From Bog-473 sp963764305 (lineage in GTDB: Bacteria > Actinomycetota > Acidimicrobiia > Acidimicrobiales > RAAP-2): a stretch of 64,000 nt of DNA. The stretch is taken from NCBI GenBank assembly GCA_963764305.1, contig CAVXSD010000007.1:372001-436000 (forward strand). The letters run 5' to 3'. The position numbers were made by a program, and so were the translations under genes. Below the pieces are notes generated by a model. That model had not been told where the DNA came from. It saw only the letters and a program-made list of their open reading frames with translations, and did no database searches. The first letter of the stretch is position 1, and the number at the start of each line of letters is the position of its first letter. This document shows, piece by piece, positions 27,576 to 36,682 of the stretch.

Positions 27576-28542
27576 GGAGCTCCCTCGCCTTTTCGTCGGG
27601 GTCCGACTCGTTCGTCATCGAGCCGCCGCCGATCTCGGGTCCCGCCAGGTACTTGCGCAGCCCGGGCGCACGCAGCGGCGGGTGCAGCTCCAGGTGGAAC
27701 GGGTAGTGCGGGTGTTCGCCGACGGGGGCCTGGTGCACGGCCAGCACATAGGGCAGACGGAACCCCCACAGCGCGTCGTAGTGCCGCACCACGTCGCGCA
27801 GGACGAGCGCGAGCGAGCGGCACTGCGGCGCGTCGAGATCGACGAGCGACGTCGCCGCCCGGCGCGGCAGGATGAGCACCTCGTAGGCGTACTGCGCGAA
27901 CCACGGGACGCAGGCGAAGAAGTGCTCACCCTCGCTCAAGACCCGCGGGCCGCCCACCTCGTGGCTGATCACGTCGGCGAGCAGCGAGCGCCCGGTTCTG
28001 CGGGCGTGCTCGGCTGCGACCTCGGCCTCGCGCTCCATGGCGGCGTAGACCATGGAGCCGGCATAGATCTGGCAGTGCGGGTGGGGATTCGAGGTGCCGA
28101 CCGCGGCGCCCCGGTTCTCGAAGATCAGCACGTGGGCAACGCCCTCCTCCTGCTGGAGCGCCTGCGTCCGCTCCCGCCAGGTGGTGACGATGGCGGCCAT
28201 CTCGTCGTCCGTGAGGTCGGCCATCGACCGCGTGGGGTCGTGGTGGTAGCAGACCACCTCGGCCGTGCCGGTCGCCCGCTTCGTCCGGTAGAGCTCGTCA
28301 CCGGGGTCCGGCTCGGGGGCGTCCGGCGAGAAGACGGGCAGGTCGTTGGTGAACACGTACACGCCCCGGTAGTCGGGGTTGCTCCCGCCCAGCCGCGTCC
28401 CCCCGGGCGCCAGCGCGTTGCCCTCGGGCACCGGCGGCTCGGCCGGGACCGCGATCTCGCCGATCCACGGGCGCACGTCGCGGTGAGAGGTGAAGAGGAC
28501 CCACTGACCGCGGAACGGGTGCCAGCGCACCTCCCAGGTCAT
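27559..28542 (-). CDS. galT: Galactose-1-phosphate uridylyltransferase
   Basis: 327 residues, HIT superfamily. Transfers UMP between UDP-glucose and galactose 1-phosphate (Leloir pathway). The active-site NPHPHCQIYA carries the H-P-H nucleophile motif with C where G is usual. VLIFENRGAAVGTSNPHP and HLELHPPLRAPGLRKYLAG are standard GalT segments. It lies 18 nt downstream of the GH2 galactosidase and overlaps the phosphatase gene, so GH2, galT, phosphatase and kinase form one operon. No UDP-galactose epimerase was seen. Confidence 0.93.
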   Translation of the reverse strand: MTWEVRWHPFRGQWVLFTSHRDVRPWIGEIAVPAEPPVPEGNALAPGGTRLGGSNPDYRGVYVFTNDLPVFSPDAPEPDPGDELYRTKRATGTAEVVCYHHDPTRSMADLTDDEMAAIVTTWRERTQALQQEEGVAHVLIFENRGAAVGTSNPHPHCQIYAGSMVYAAMEREAEVAAEHARRTGRSLLADVISHEVGGPRVLSEGEHFFACVPWFAQYAYEVLILPRRAATSLVDLDAPQCRSLALVLRDVVRHYDALWGFRLPYVLAVHQAPVGEHPHYPFHLELHPPLRAPGLRKYLAGPEIGGGSMTNESDPDEKARELRAAVG

Positions 28543-28560
28543 GGCCGCAGGACCTCGCGC

Positions 28561-31014
28561 TCAGGAGCGGGCATCGATCACGACCTGCTGTGCCTCGCAT
28601 CCCTGCGCCGTGGCGCGGAGCGTGATCAGGCCCTCACCCGTGGGCCGGACGACGGCCAGCGCTCGACCGTCGAACGTGGTGCAACTCGTGCCGGTGAAGC
28701 CCTCACCGGTGGCCGGGTTCGCGCTGCCGAGCGCCTGGAGAACGCCGGGACCCTCGACCTGCACGTCGATCCGCCGGTCGCGTGCGTTGTGGAGCGCTCC
28801 CTCGGCATCGACCAGCTCGAGAGTGACGTAGGCCAGGTCTCCGGGGTGGGCGGCAATGACGGGCCGGTCGGCGGCGACGTCGAGCAGCATCGGCTCCGTG
28901 GCGGAGCGGAGCGCCGTGCGGCCGACTTCCGCCCCGTCGCGCCAGGCGACGGCCTCGAGCACACCCGGTTCATACGTCGCCTCGAACGTCGACCGGTAGC
29001 GCTGCGGCGCGCCGCTGGGCTGCCGGCCCGCCGAGCGGCCGTTCACCACGAGCTCGACTTCGTCGGCATCGGCATAGACCTCCACGGTCACCGGCGCACC
29101 CTCGTGCCCCGCCCAGCTCCAACTCGACACGACATCGCTCCAGGACCATGGGGTGCCGCTGGCGGCCATCCCATGGTGCTCGGGCCGTTGCACCGCGAGG
29201 TAGGGATCCAGACGTAGTCCGAAGACGATCTCTCGGTAGTACGACTGGGGCCGGCGGTGGCCGGTGATGTCGATGTCCCCGCACCACGCCGTGAGCCACG
29301 GGTACTCGCCCAGGAAGGACTGGGGGCCCATGGCGGAATCCGTCTCGCTGTAGACGGTGCGGCCGATGCCCGCCTCGCCGAGATAGTCCCAGCCGGTCCA
29401 CGTGAAGTCCCCGATCACGTGCGGATGCCGGCGGACCGCCGCCCAACCCGTGTCGATGGCCGCGGGATGGGTCTCGCTGCCGACGATCACCCGGTTGGGG
29501 TAGAGCTCGGCGTCGGTCGCGAAGCGCGTCTCCATGTAGTTGTAGCCGGCCACATCGAGATAGGAGGCGGTCTGGGCCGAGTTCTTGGCCACCACGGGCG
29601 CGTTCATGAGCTCGTTGAGCCGGTCGGCGATGTTGGTCATGGCGGTGTTCACGCCCGTCTCGTCGTCCACCTCGGGCGTGCTCCGGCGGCCCTCGGCGAG
29701 TTGGGCGAAGAGCTCGGAGCCGCCGACCAGCAGCCCGCTGATGGCCTCGGTGACGAACCTCGTGCCGTCCAACGACCGGACCTTCTCCGCCACCGCACGT
29801 CCGACTCGGGCGCCCATGGGTGTCCCGGCCTCGGGGATCTCGTTGCCGATGCAGTACAGGATCACGCTCGGATGGTTGAAGTCCTTGCGGACCATGGCCT
29901 CCACGTCCGCTTCCCACCAGTCAGGGAACCGCAACGCGTAGTCGTGCTCGCTCTTCGGTTGCGCCCACATGTCGAAGGTCTCGTCCATGACGAGCACCCC
30001 GAGACGATCACAGGCGTCGAGCATGGGCTTGCTCAGGGGGTTGTGGGCGCTCCTGATGGCGTTGAACCCGGCCTCCTTGAGGAGCTCGACCCGGCGTTCC
30101 TCGGCGCGGTCGATGGTGGCCGCCCCGAGGGGGCCGTTGTCGTGGTGCACACAGGCACCGCGAAGGAGGACGGTCTCCCCGTTGATGCGCAGACCCCGCG
30201 CCGGGTCGACGGAAAGGGCCCGGATGCCGAAGGTCGTCGACTCCTCGTCCACGATCTGCTCGCCGTCGGTGAGGGTCGCCCGGCAGGTGTACAGGTACGG
30301 ATCCTCCGGGCCCCAGCGGTGCGGCTGCGGGACACAGAGCCGCTGCCGGGCCGTGAGGGCGTCCCCCGGCACGGTCGTCACCGGCGCCTCGGCCCCGGCG
30401 ACGAACGTGCCGTCCGAGCCGAGCACCTCCAGGCGGAGCAGCGCGTCCGACGCGGTGATCGACTGGTTCCGCACCACCGCGCTGACCGCCACCACGGCCA
30501 CGTCGTCGTCGATCTCGGGCGTGACCACCTGCAGGCCGCCCGGCGCCAGGTGGACCCGCCCTCCCTGGAGCAACCAGACATTGCGGTAGATGCCGGCGCC
30601 CGAGTACCACCGGCTGTCGTCGTGGGCGCGCGCCTCGACCTTGACCTCGTTCGTCTGGCCGAAGCGCAGCAGATGGTCGATCTGGACGATGAAGTCCGAG
30701 TAGCCGCCGGGCCGGTGGGCGACGAGAGCGTCGTTCACCCGCACGCGCCCGTCGCGGTAGACGCCGTCGAACTCCAAGAAGACGGCGCTTCCAGCATCGT
30801 CCGCCGAGACCTCGAACGACTTGCGGTACTCCCACGTCCCGCTCGGGAAGTACGCCGTCGCCCCGTGCCCAGATGGTGACCGCTCCGCTCCGATCATCGC
30901 GTCGTGCGGCAGGGTCACCGGTTCCGGCTCCGAGCCCGAGCCGGCGATCAGCTCCGCGAAGGAGTTCGTCTTGGATCCGACGACCCAGCCGTCGTTGAAG
31001 GGGGAGCGGCGCAT
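28561..31014 (-). CDS. beta-Galactosidase (GH2)
   Basis: 817 residues; start ATG 31014 has AGGA about 9 nt upstream and is preferred over the ATG 9 nt earlier. Domain order: jelly-roll (residues 1-160), Ig-like, TIM barrel, then two C-terminal Ig-like domains as in DUF4982-containing galactosidases. Acid/base E392 in GNEIPEAG, nucleophile E514 in GSETHP. No secretion signal. It heads the galT-phosphatase-kinase operon, which supports galactoside as substrate. A LacI-like operator lies 25 nt upstream. Confidence 0.88.
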   Translation of the reverse strand: MRRSPFNDGWVVGSKTNSFAELIAGSGSEPEPVTLPHDAMIGAERSPSGHGATAYFPSGTWEYRKSFEVSADDAGSAVFLEFDGVYRDGRVRVNDALVAHRPGGYSDFIVQIDHLLRFGQTNEVKVEARAHDDSRWYSGAGIYRNVWLLQGGRVHLAPGGLQVVTPEIDDDVAVVAVSAVVRNQSITASDALLRLEVLGSDGTFVAGAEAPVTTVPGDALTARQRLCVPQPHRWGPEDPYLYTCRATLTDGEQIVDEESTTFGIRALSVDPARGLRINGETVLLRGACVHHDNGPLGAATIDRAEERRVELLKEAGFNAIRSAHNPLSKPMLDACDRLGVLVMDETFDMWAQPKSEHDYALRFPDWWEADVEAMVRKDFNHPSVILYCIGNEIPEAGTPMGARVGRAVAEKVRSLDGTRFVTEAISGLLVGGSELFAQLAEGRRSTPEVDDETGVNTAMTNIADRLNELMNAPVVAKNSAQTASYLDVAGYNYMETRFATDAELYPNRVIVGSETHPAAIDTGWAAVRRHPHVIGDFTWTGWDYLGEAGIGRTVYSETDSAMGPQSFLGEYPWLTAWCGDIDITGHRRPQSYYREIVFGLRLDPYLAVQRPEHHGMAASGTPWSWSDVVSSWSWAGHEGAPVTVEVYADADEVELVVNGRSAGRQPSGAPQRYRSTFEATYEPGVLEAVAWRDGAEVGRTALRSATEPMLLDVAADRPVIAAHPGDLAYVTLELVDAEGALHNARDRRIDVQVEGPGVLQALGSANPATGEGFTGTSCTTFDGRALAVVRPTGEGLITLRATAQGCEAQQVVIDARS

Positions 31015-31039
31015 GGGCGGCATCCTATGCCACCAGGGA

Positions 31040-31053
31040 TGTTATCGCTACCA
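31040..31053. promoter_or_regulatory. LacI-type operator of the GH2-gal operon
   Basis: TGTTATCGCTACCA; its reverse complement TGGTAGCGATAACA aligns with the xylA-side site TGATAGCGTTATCA (consensus TGRTAGCGnTAwCA). It lies 25 nt upstream of the galactosidase start, so xylose and galactose branches may share one repressor. Confidence 0.55.
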
Positions 31054-31162
31054 TGACCGGGATCCGGCTCAGTGGCCGACACGCCGCTGCGGCCTCAGAC
31101 GCGGTGTTACGTTGACCCGCGACAGCGAGGAACTCCGCTCTGATGTGGACGAGGAGGGGCAA

Positions 31163-31882
31163 ATGGCGACGTACGTGCTCGTGCACGGTGGCGGCCACGG
31201 AGGATGGTGCTACCAGCGGGTGGCCCGCATCCTGCGTGCCCAGGGGCACGAGGTCTACACGCCGACCCTGACCGGCCTGGGCGAGCGGGCCCACCTGCTC
31301 AACGCCGAGGTGGATCTGCACCGTCACGTCGAGGACGTCGCCGCGGTGCTGCACTTCGAGGACCTGCGCGACGTGATCCTGGTCGGCCACAGCTACGGGG
31401 GCATGGTGATCACCGGTGCGGCCGACCGGGCCGCCGACCGGGTCGGCAAGCTCGTCTTCCTCGACGCGGCCACGCCGATCAACGGGCAGTCGCTCGTCGA
31501 CGTGGCCGGGCCCGTCATCGGCGCCGTGCGGCCCTTCGGCCAGGTCGTCCAGGGGATGGAGCTGGTGCTGCTGCCCGCGCCCGATGCCGGCCTGCTCTAT
31601 GGCGTGACCGACCCCGACGACCTGGCCTGGATGGCCGAGCGGCTCACCGGCCACCCCTGGAAGTGCTTCGAGCAACCGCTTGAGCTCACCAACGAAGAGG
31701 CGCTGTGGGCCATCCCGCAGTACCACATCGTCTGTACCTCGACCCTGGCGACCAGGGACGTCGCCCAGATGGCTGCCGCCCGTGAGGCCGGCCGACTGTG
31801 GGACATCGACACCGGCCACGACCTGATGATCACCGAACCGGAGAGGACGGCGGACGCATTAGCCCAGGTCGCGGCCACCTGA
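31163..31882 (+). CDS. alpha/beta-Hydrolase (methylesterase/hydroxynitrile-lyase type)
   Basis: 239 residues. ATG 31163 with GAGGAGGGG upstream; the open frame runs further left without homology. It begins TYVLVHGGGHGGWCYQRVA, has the nucleophile elbow VGHSYGGM, and a late DTGHDLMIT giving the catalytic His. The pattern matches plant-type methyl/salicylate esterases and bacterial EstC-like proteins. It faces away from the GH2 gene. It may cleave an ester in the aglycone; the substrate is unknown. Confidence 0.85.
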   Translation: MATYVLVHGGGHGGWCYQRVARILRAQGHEVYTPTLTGLGERAHLLNAEVDLHRHVEDVAAVLHFEDLRDVILVGHSYGGMVITGAADRAADRVGKLVFLDAATPINGQSLVDVAGPVIGAVRPFGQVVQGMELVLLPAPDAGLLYGVTDPDDLAWMAERLTGHPWKCFEQPLELTNEEALWAIPQYHIVCTSTLATRDVAQMAAAREAGRLWDIDTGHDLMITEPERTADALAQVAAT

Positions 31883-31965
31883 ACCCCGCGGCCGGTCCGT
31901 GGCGTGTATGCCTAGGGGGTTCTGACGGGGGTCAGGCGGTTCTTTGTGGGGAGGAAGTACGCGCC

Positions 31966-33222
31966 ATGAGAGGCACTTCGAGCACGCGACTGGTGAGATC
32001 GGGACTGGCGGCACTGGCGATCACGGCCGCCGCCGGCATCACCAGCCTGGCCGGTGGGACCGCCGGCGCGGCGAACGCCGCCGCACCGTTGACCGTCGTC
32101 ATGATCAGCTCGCTGACCGGCCCGGGGTCCTCCGAGTTCAGCCAGGCGGCGGTCGGCTTCAATTCGCGCATCGCGATGCAGAACGCACAGGGCGGAGTCA
32201 ACGGCCACAAGATCACGGGGGTCGTCCTCGACGACCAGACGAGTCCCACGGAGGTGGCGACGGCGGTCCAGGACGCCCTCTCCAAGGGCGCCGTGGGCAT
32301 CGTGTCGGTCAGCCCCCTCTTCTTCCTCGCCGACAAGGCGCCGAACCAACAGGGTGTGCCGGTCACCGGCGGGTTCTTCGACGGCCCTGAGTGGGGCACG
32401 CAGCCCTTCACCAACATGTTCGCGTCCGACGTCGGCAGCGTGGACCCCAAATACCCGGTCAACACGTCCATCGGGGCCTTCATGAAGGCCCACGGCGGCA
32501 CGGTCCTCTGCTCCTACGGGTACTCGATCTCACCCTCGTCGACCCGCTCGGCCGTCGGCACGGTCGACTCCTTCAAGCATGCGGGAGGCAAGGAGGGGGT
32601 GCTCGACACCGCCATTCCGTTTGGCTCCGTGGCCATGACGACACCGGCGCTCGTGGCCAAGCAGAAGGGCTGCAACGCCTACTACGCGGGCCTCGACGAC
32701 AACTCGAACGCCGCCCTGGCGACCGCATTGCACCAGGAAGGTGTCAAGCCGAAGGTGATGGTTTTTCCGACGGGCTACGAGCCGAGCTCCATCGGCTCCC
32801 CCGCCTGGAGCTCGGTGCAAGGTGGCTACTTCGACACAACCTTCCGTCCGTTCCAGCTGCCGAACGCGGGCACGAAGCAGATGCAGTCGGCGCTCGAGAA
32901 GTACGGGCACTTCACGAGCAGCCAGTTCCCGTCGTTCAGCCAGTACGAGTCATGGCTCGGCGCTGATCTCATGATCAAGGGCCTCCAGCTGGCCGGTCCG
33001 AACCCGACCCACGCCAGCGTCATCCACGCCCTGCGCAACCTGAAGAGCTACAACGGCAACGGGCTCCTGCCCCAGACCATCAACTACTCGACCAACTTCG
33101 GGCACGACCTGGCCAAGTCGTGCGGGTGGTACATGATCGCACAGAAGAACGGCTTCACCCCGTCCTCGAGCCAGCCCTTCTGCGGCACGGACCTGCCCGG
33201 CACGACGACCGTACAGGGGTAG
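31966..33222 (+). CDS. Solute-binding protein, Peripla_BP_6 type, paralogue 1
   Basis: 418 residues, ATG 31966 with GGGGAGGAAG upstream. Signal peptide to about residue 40 (LVRSGLAALAITAAAGITSL core, AGAANAA cleavage region). The mature part is strikingly similar to the binding protein at 46.5-47.7 kb, sharing IAMQNAQGGVNGHK, PEWGTQP, FTNMFASD and LMIKGLQ-AGPNPTHA along the full length. C-terminal cysteines (SCGWYMI, PFCGTD) are also conserved and may pair. No permease is next to it, so it probably loads the transporter at 47.8-51.5 kb or another. It ends 6 nt from the convergent ferredoxin gene. Confidence 0.88.
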   Translation: MRGTSSTRLVRSGLAALAITAAAGITSLAGGTAGAANAAAPLTVVMISSLTGPGSSEFSQAAVGFNSRIAMQNAQGGVNGHKITGVVLDDQTSPTEVATAVQDALSKGAVGIVSVSPLFFLADKAPNQQGVPVTGGFFDGPEWGTQPFTNMFASDVGSVDPKYPVNTSIGAFMKAHGGTVLCSYGYSISPSSTRSAVGTVDSFKHAGGKEGVLDTAIPFGSVAMTTPALVAKQKGCNAYYAGLDDNSNAALATALHQEGVKPKVMVFPTGYEPSSIGSPAWSSVQGGYFDTTFRPFQLPNAGTKQMQSALEKYGHFTSSQFPSFSQYESWLGADLMIKGLQLAGPNPTHASVIHALRNLKSYNGNGLLPQTINYSTNFGHDLAKSCGWYMIAQKNGFTPSSSQPFCGTDLPGTTTVQG

Positions 33223-33228
33223 TCGGGA

Positions 33229-33420
33229 TCAATCCTCGATGGAGATGGCGTTCTTGGGGCACGTCCGGACAGCCGCCAGGACCTTCTCGCGCAGCTCATC
33301 GGGAGGGTTCTCGTCCAGCACGTAGAGGAGGTCGTCGTCCCGGACCTCGAAGACCTCGGGGGCCAGGCCCATGCAGAGCGCATTGCTCTCGCACAGGTCG
33401 AAATCAACGATGACGCGCAT
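33229..33420 (-). CDS. 3Fe-4S/4Fe-4S-type small ferredoxin
   Basis: 63 residues, ATG 33420 with GGAGGT 7 nt upstream. Sequence order: MRVIVDFDLCESNALCMGLA, acidic middle, and RTCPKNAISIED. Three or four cysteines with the CxxxxxC...CP arrangement match the ferredoxins that feed electrons to actinobacterial P450s. It is the only ferredoxin in the window and so a candidate partner of the P450 at 11.1-12.4 kb. No ferredoxin reductase is visible. Confidence 0.88.
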   Translation of the reverse strand: MRVIVDFDLCESNALCMGLAPEVFEVRDDDLLYVLDENPPDELREKVLAAVRTCPKNAISIED

Positions 33421-33514
33421 CGGTACTACCTCCAGCTCCAAAAATATCCGTCGACCATGAGGGGGAGGCTACGCGACAGTCGGCCTGGGCCGCCTCTCGG
33501 GATCCTCGGCACGG

Positions 33515-34369
33515 TCAGCCCCCTTCGACGAACGGGTAGATACGGGTGAAGTCGGCTCCCGGCTCCGCCGTGGCGAAACGCTCCCACACAGACTCGGTGG
33601 CTCGCCCCAGGACCGAAGGCGCACCGAGAGCCTCGACCGCTCCGAGGTACAGCTTCAAGTCCTTGGACATCAGTGAGTTGGCGAAGCCAGCGGCGTAGCG
33701 GCCGGTCAGCACGTGGTTCGGGAATTTGTCGCTCGTGGCGGCGCTCTGCCCGCTCGAGGAGTCGATGACCTCCAGCATCGTCCCCATGTCGAGGCCCACG
33801 GAGAGGCCGAAGGCGACGGCCTCGCTGGTGGCAGCGAGCGCGGTGGCCGAGAGGAAATTGTCGGCCAGCTTCAACGCCTGGGCCATGCCGGGTCTGTCGC
33901 CGACCCGGCGACGACGGTCGCTCAAGCCGGCCAGCACGGGTTCCACCGCGCTGCATGCCGCTTCCGGTCCGGCATACATGACGGACAGCGTGCGCGCCCG
34001 CGCCCCGGCGACGCCGCCGGACACCGGCGCGTCCACGTAGGCCACACCGGAGGCCCGCAGGAGCTCGTCGATCGCGTGCGCCGCAGCCAGGCCGACCGTC
34101 GAGGTGTCGACGACGTAGCGGGCCCGCAGTCGGGGGGCACCCGCGATGTCCCGTGCGACCTGCTCGGACACACTCCCGTCCGGCAGGCTCAGCACGACCA
34201 CCTCGGCGCGACAGGCCAGCTGGGCGACATCGGTGACGAACTGGGCACCCTCGGGGTTCCGCTCCGGTCCGGAGAGGTCGTGGCTGACGACATCGTGGCC
34301 CGCGTCGACGAGGTTGGCCGCCAGAACGCTGCCCATGTTGCCGAGGCCGACGAAACCAACTGTCGCCAC
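33515..34369 (-). CDS. 3-Hydroxyisobutyrate dehydrogenase family oxidoreductase
   Basis: 284 residues. The start GTG 34369 is 8 nt after AAGGAG; an earlier GTG overlaps that site. N-terminal Rossmann GFVGLGNMGSVLAANL, the family signature VDAPVSGGVAGA and lysine motif KLADNF. It oxidises a beta-hydroxy acid with NAD(P). With mmsA (54.1 kb) and the isobutyryl-CoA-mutase-like gene nearby, it could serve a branched C4 acid route, but the family is broad. It is transcribed with the decarboxylase-like gene just upstream. Confidence 0.82.
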   Translation of the reverse strand: MATVGFVGLGNMGSVLAANLVDAGHDVVSHDLSGPERNPEGAQFVTDVAQLACRAEVVVLSLPDGSVSEQVARDIAGAPRLRARYVVDTSTVGLAAAHAIDELLRASGVAYVDAPVSGGVAGARARTLSVMYAGPEAACSAVEPVLAGLSDRRRRVGDRPGMAQALKLADNFLSATALAATSEAVAFGLSVGLDMGTMLEVIDSSSGQSAATSDKFPNHVLTGRYAAGFANSLMSKDLKLYLGAVEALGAPSVLGRATESVWERFATAEPGADFTRIYPFVEGG

Positions 34370-34371
34370 GG

Positions 34372-34750
34372 TCACCACTCCTTCTGCTCTTCAGCCCGCT
34401 CGGCCAGGAGCGCTCTCCTGGCCGAGATCCCCGCCGGCGCGCCGCAGTAGGCGGCGATTTGGAACAGGAGCTCGTCGAGCTCGTCGTCGATGACCCCGGT
34501 CCGTGACCGCGCGCTGACGTGCAGCCGGAACTCGTCCATGCGACCGAGGGCCGCCGTCATCGCCAGCACGACGAGGCTCCGGTCGCGCGGTGCTGAGTGC
34601 GCCCTCGCGCGTCCACACCCCCCATGCCATCGATGTGAGGTAGTCCGAGAACTCCCGCATGGCCGGGTTTGGGTCGCTCGTCTGGGCATCGACGTACGCG
34701 TCACCGAGCATGGCCCGCCGCATCGCACGCGACTTCTCGTCTTCGGCCAT
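34372..34750 (-). CDS. Carboxymuconolactone-decarboxylase-like (AhpD/PcaC fold) protein, one frameshift
   Basis: About 125 residues. It begins MAEDEKSRAMRRAMLGDAYV; SMAWGVWTREGALST is the PcaC-like entry to the core. Near nt 34597 the frame changes and continues as RDRSLVVLAMTAALGRMDEF, ending in AAYCGAPAGISARRALLAE. Length 3n+1 fits one inserted base. The Glu-His of the helix (DEFRLHV) is kept. Protein families with this fold act as decarboxylases or as thiol-peroxidase helpers. It is the first gene of a pair with the dehydrogenase. Confidence 0.75.
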
Positions 34751-34863
34751 TGTGCTCTCCTGTACGGCGCATTGCCCGGCCCCGGGGGCGCACCGCCTCG
34801 CTCGGTATCACGCCGGCGCAGTCAGCGGGCGGCCGTGCATTCGTCCTGCTCATCGGGCTGAGA

Positions 34864-34900
34864 ACTTCAATGTACAGGATTGAGAACGTATGTGCATACG
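34864..34900. promoter_or_regulatory. AT-richer palindromic patch upstream of decarboxylase-like gene
   Basis: CGTATGTGCATACG (34887-34900) is a 6-bp inverted repeat with a 2-nt centre. Next to it, TTCAAT and ATTGAG flank GTACAG in opposite orientation. Both lie 115-150 nt upstream of the gene starting at 34750, in the 260-nt gap 34751-35010, which holds no gene I can support. Confidence 0.3.
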
Positions 34901-35010
34901 AGGGATCGGGTCGGGTCGGTCCCCTCAGTCGAGGACCGTGTGCGGCCACTTCTCAGATCGAAGTCGAGCTGGGGCGCCACGGCGGGGCGGATGCCACCCC
35001 GTGGGACCCC

Positions 35011-36642
35011 TCAGGCGACGTGACGCTCGACGTAGATCCCGAAGACGGATTCGAGCGCCCGCATGGACTCGCCCACGCTCACGTGGTGGCGCGCCGCCTC
35101 GACGAGGGCAGGCATCAGGTTGACGGCCGGATCGGCTGCGTCCTTGGCAATGCGGGCGAGGGAGCGCCGCACCGCGTCGTCATCTCTCGACTGCTTGATG
35201 GCGGCGAGACGCTCCAACTGCTCCGTCTCGACCTCGGCCCCGATGGAGAGCGTGGAGGGCGCCACGCCGTCTTCCTCCACGTATCCGTTGACACCGACCA
35301 TGGTCCATTCGCCCTTGGCGATCTTGGACTGGAAGGCGTATGCGGCGTCGGCGATCTCCGCGACGAACCAGCCGTCGTCGATGCAGGCGATGACGCCGTC
35401 GAGCACCGAACCCGCGCCAGCGTCCACAATGTGCGCGAACATTTCTTCGGCCTGGCGCTCCAGCTCGTCGGTGAGCTCCTCGACGTACCACGAGCCACCG
35501 AGGGGATCGGCCACGTGCACGACCCCGGTCTCCTCGGCGATGACCTGCTGGGTGCGCAGGGCCAGGCGGGCGGCGTGCTCGGTGGGGAGCGCCAGCGCCT
35601 CGTCGAAGGCATCGGTGTGCAGGCTCTGGGTCCCGCCCAACACTCCGGCCAGTGCCTCGATCGCCACCCGGACGAGGTTCACCTCGGGCTGCTGCGCGGT
35701 GAGCGACACACCGGCGGTCTGGGTGTGGAAGCGCAGCTGGCAGGAACGCCCATCGGATGCCCCGTAGTGCTCGCGCATCCAGCGGGCCCAGATGCGCCGA
35801 GCGGCCCGGTACTTGGCAATCTCCTCGAAGAAGTCGCTGTGGGCGTTGAAGAAGAAGCTGAGGCGCGGCGCAAAATCGTCGATGGCCATGCCCGTCGCCA
35901 TGGCCGCCTCGACGTAGGCGAACCCGTTGGCCAGCGTGAAGGCGAGCTCCTGGGCGGCCGTCGATCCGGCCTCGCGGATGTGGTAGCCGGAGACCGAGAC
36001 GGGATGCCAGCGCGGCAGCTCGGCCGAGCAGAACCGCATGACATCCGTGACGAGCCGCACAGACGGGCGCGGCTGGAAGACGTACTCCTTCTGGGCCTGG
36101 TACTCCTTCAAGATGTCGTTCTGGAGGGTGCCCGAGAGTGCGGCCCGGTCGACTCCGGTCCGGTCGGCCACGCCCACGTACATGGCGAGCACGGGGGCGG
36201 CCGCCGAGTTGATCGTCATGGACGTCGACACCTTCCCCAGATCGATGCCCGAGAAGAGGGTCTCCATGTCGTCCTGGGTGTCGATGGCGACACCGGCCCG
36301 TCCCACCTCGCCCTTTGCCCACGGGTCATCGGAGTCGCGACCGAGGAGGGTGGGCATGTCGAACGCAGTGGACAGCCCGTCACCGCCGGCACGGAGGAGC
36401 TCCTTGAAGCGTCCGTTCGTGTCGGCCGCCGATCCGAACCCGGCGAACTGGCGCATCGTCCACAACCGGGAGCGGTACATGGAGGCGTACGGACCTCGCG
36501 TGTAGGGGTACTGGCCGGGCAACTCCGCGGCCTCGGGGCCGTACACGGCTTCCACCGGCACGCCCGACATCGTCTCGAAACGTGCCGGTCGGCGGGGCGA
36601 GCTCTCGAATTGCTCCTGCCAGGTCTTCCGGTCGGCCACCAC
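35011..36642 (-). CDS. icmA: Acyl-CoA mutase large subunit, isobutyryl-CoA-mutase-like
   Basis: 543 residues: the substrate-binding TIM-barrel half only; the B12-binding small subunit is absent here and from the window. Aligned with P. shermanii methylmalonyl-CoA mutase (offset 23): Y52, M55, R59, T62, R64, Q174, Y220 and H221 are kept, equivalent to Y75, M78, R82, T85, R87, Q197, Y243 and H244. The two residues that set methylmalonyl specificity are changed: Y89 is F66 and R207 is Q184, the F/Q pair of isobutyryl-CoA mutase. So isobutyryl-CoA/n-butyryl-CoA interconversion is the best call. It lies downstream of marR. Confidence 0.82.
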   Translation of the reverse strand: MVADRKTWQEQFESSPRRPARFETMSGVPVEAVYGPEAAELPGQYPYTRGPYASMYRSRLWTMRQFAGFGSAADTNGRFKELLRAGGDGLSTAFDMPTLLGRDSDDPWAKGEVGRAGVAIDTQDDMETLFSGIDLGKVSTSMTINSAAAPVLAMYVGVADRTGVDRAALSGTLQNDILKEYQAQKEYVFQPRPSVRLVTDVMRFCSAELPRWHPVSVSGYHIREAGSTAAQELAFTLANGFAYVEAAMATGMAIDDFAPRLSFFFNAHSDFFEEIAKYRAARRIWARWMREHYGASDGRSCQLRFHTQTAGVSLTAQQPEVNLVRVAIEALAGVLGGTQSLHTDAFDEALALPTEHAARLALRTQQVIAEETGVVHVADPLGGSWYVEELTDELERQAEEMFAHIVDAGAGSVLDGVIACIDDGWFVAEIADAAYAFQSKIAKGEWTMVGVNGYVEEDGVAPSTLSIGAEVETEQLERLAAIKQSRDDDAVRRSLARIAKDAADPAVNLMPALVEAARHHVSVGESMRALESVFGIYVERHVA

Positions 36643-36648
36643 GCCAGA

Positions 36649-36668
36649 TTACTTCAACGTCAAACTAG
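36649..36668. promoter_or_regulatory. Candidate operator upstream of acyl-CoA mutase gene
   Basis: TTACTTCAAC-GTCAAACTAG, 7 nt before the mutase start. Read on the minus strand, TTGACGTTGAAGT matches TTGACGTCAAAGT at the amidohydrolase site near 9.65 kb at 11 of 13 positions. It could belong to the window-wide motif or to the adjacent MarR. Confidence 0.3.
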
Positions 36669-36682
36669 TTTCCAGCCGGCCG

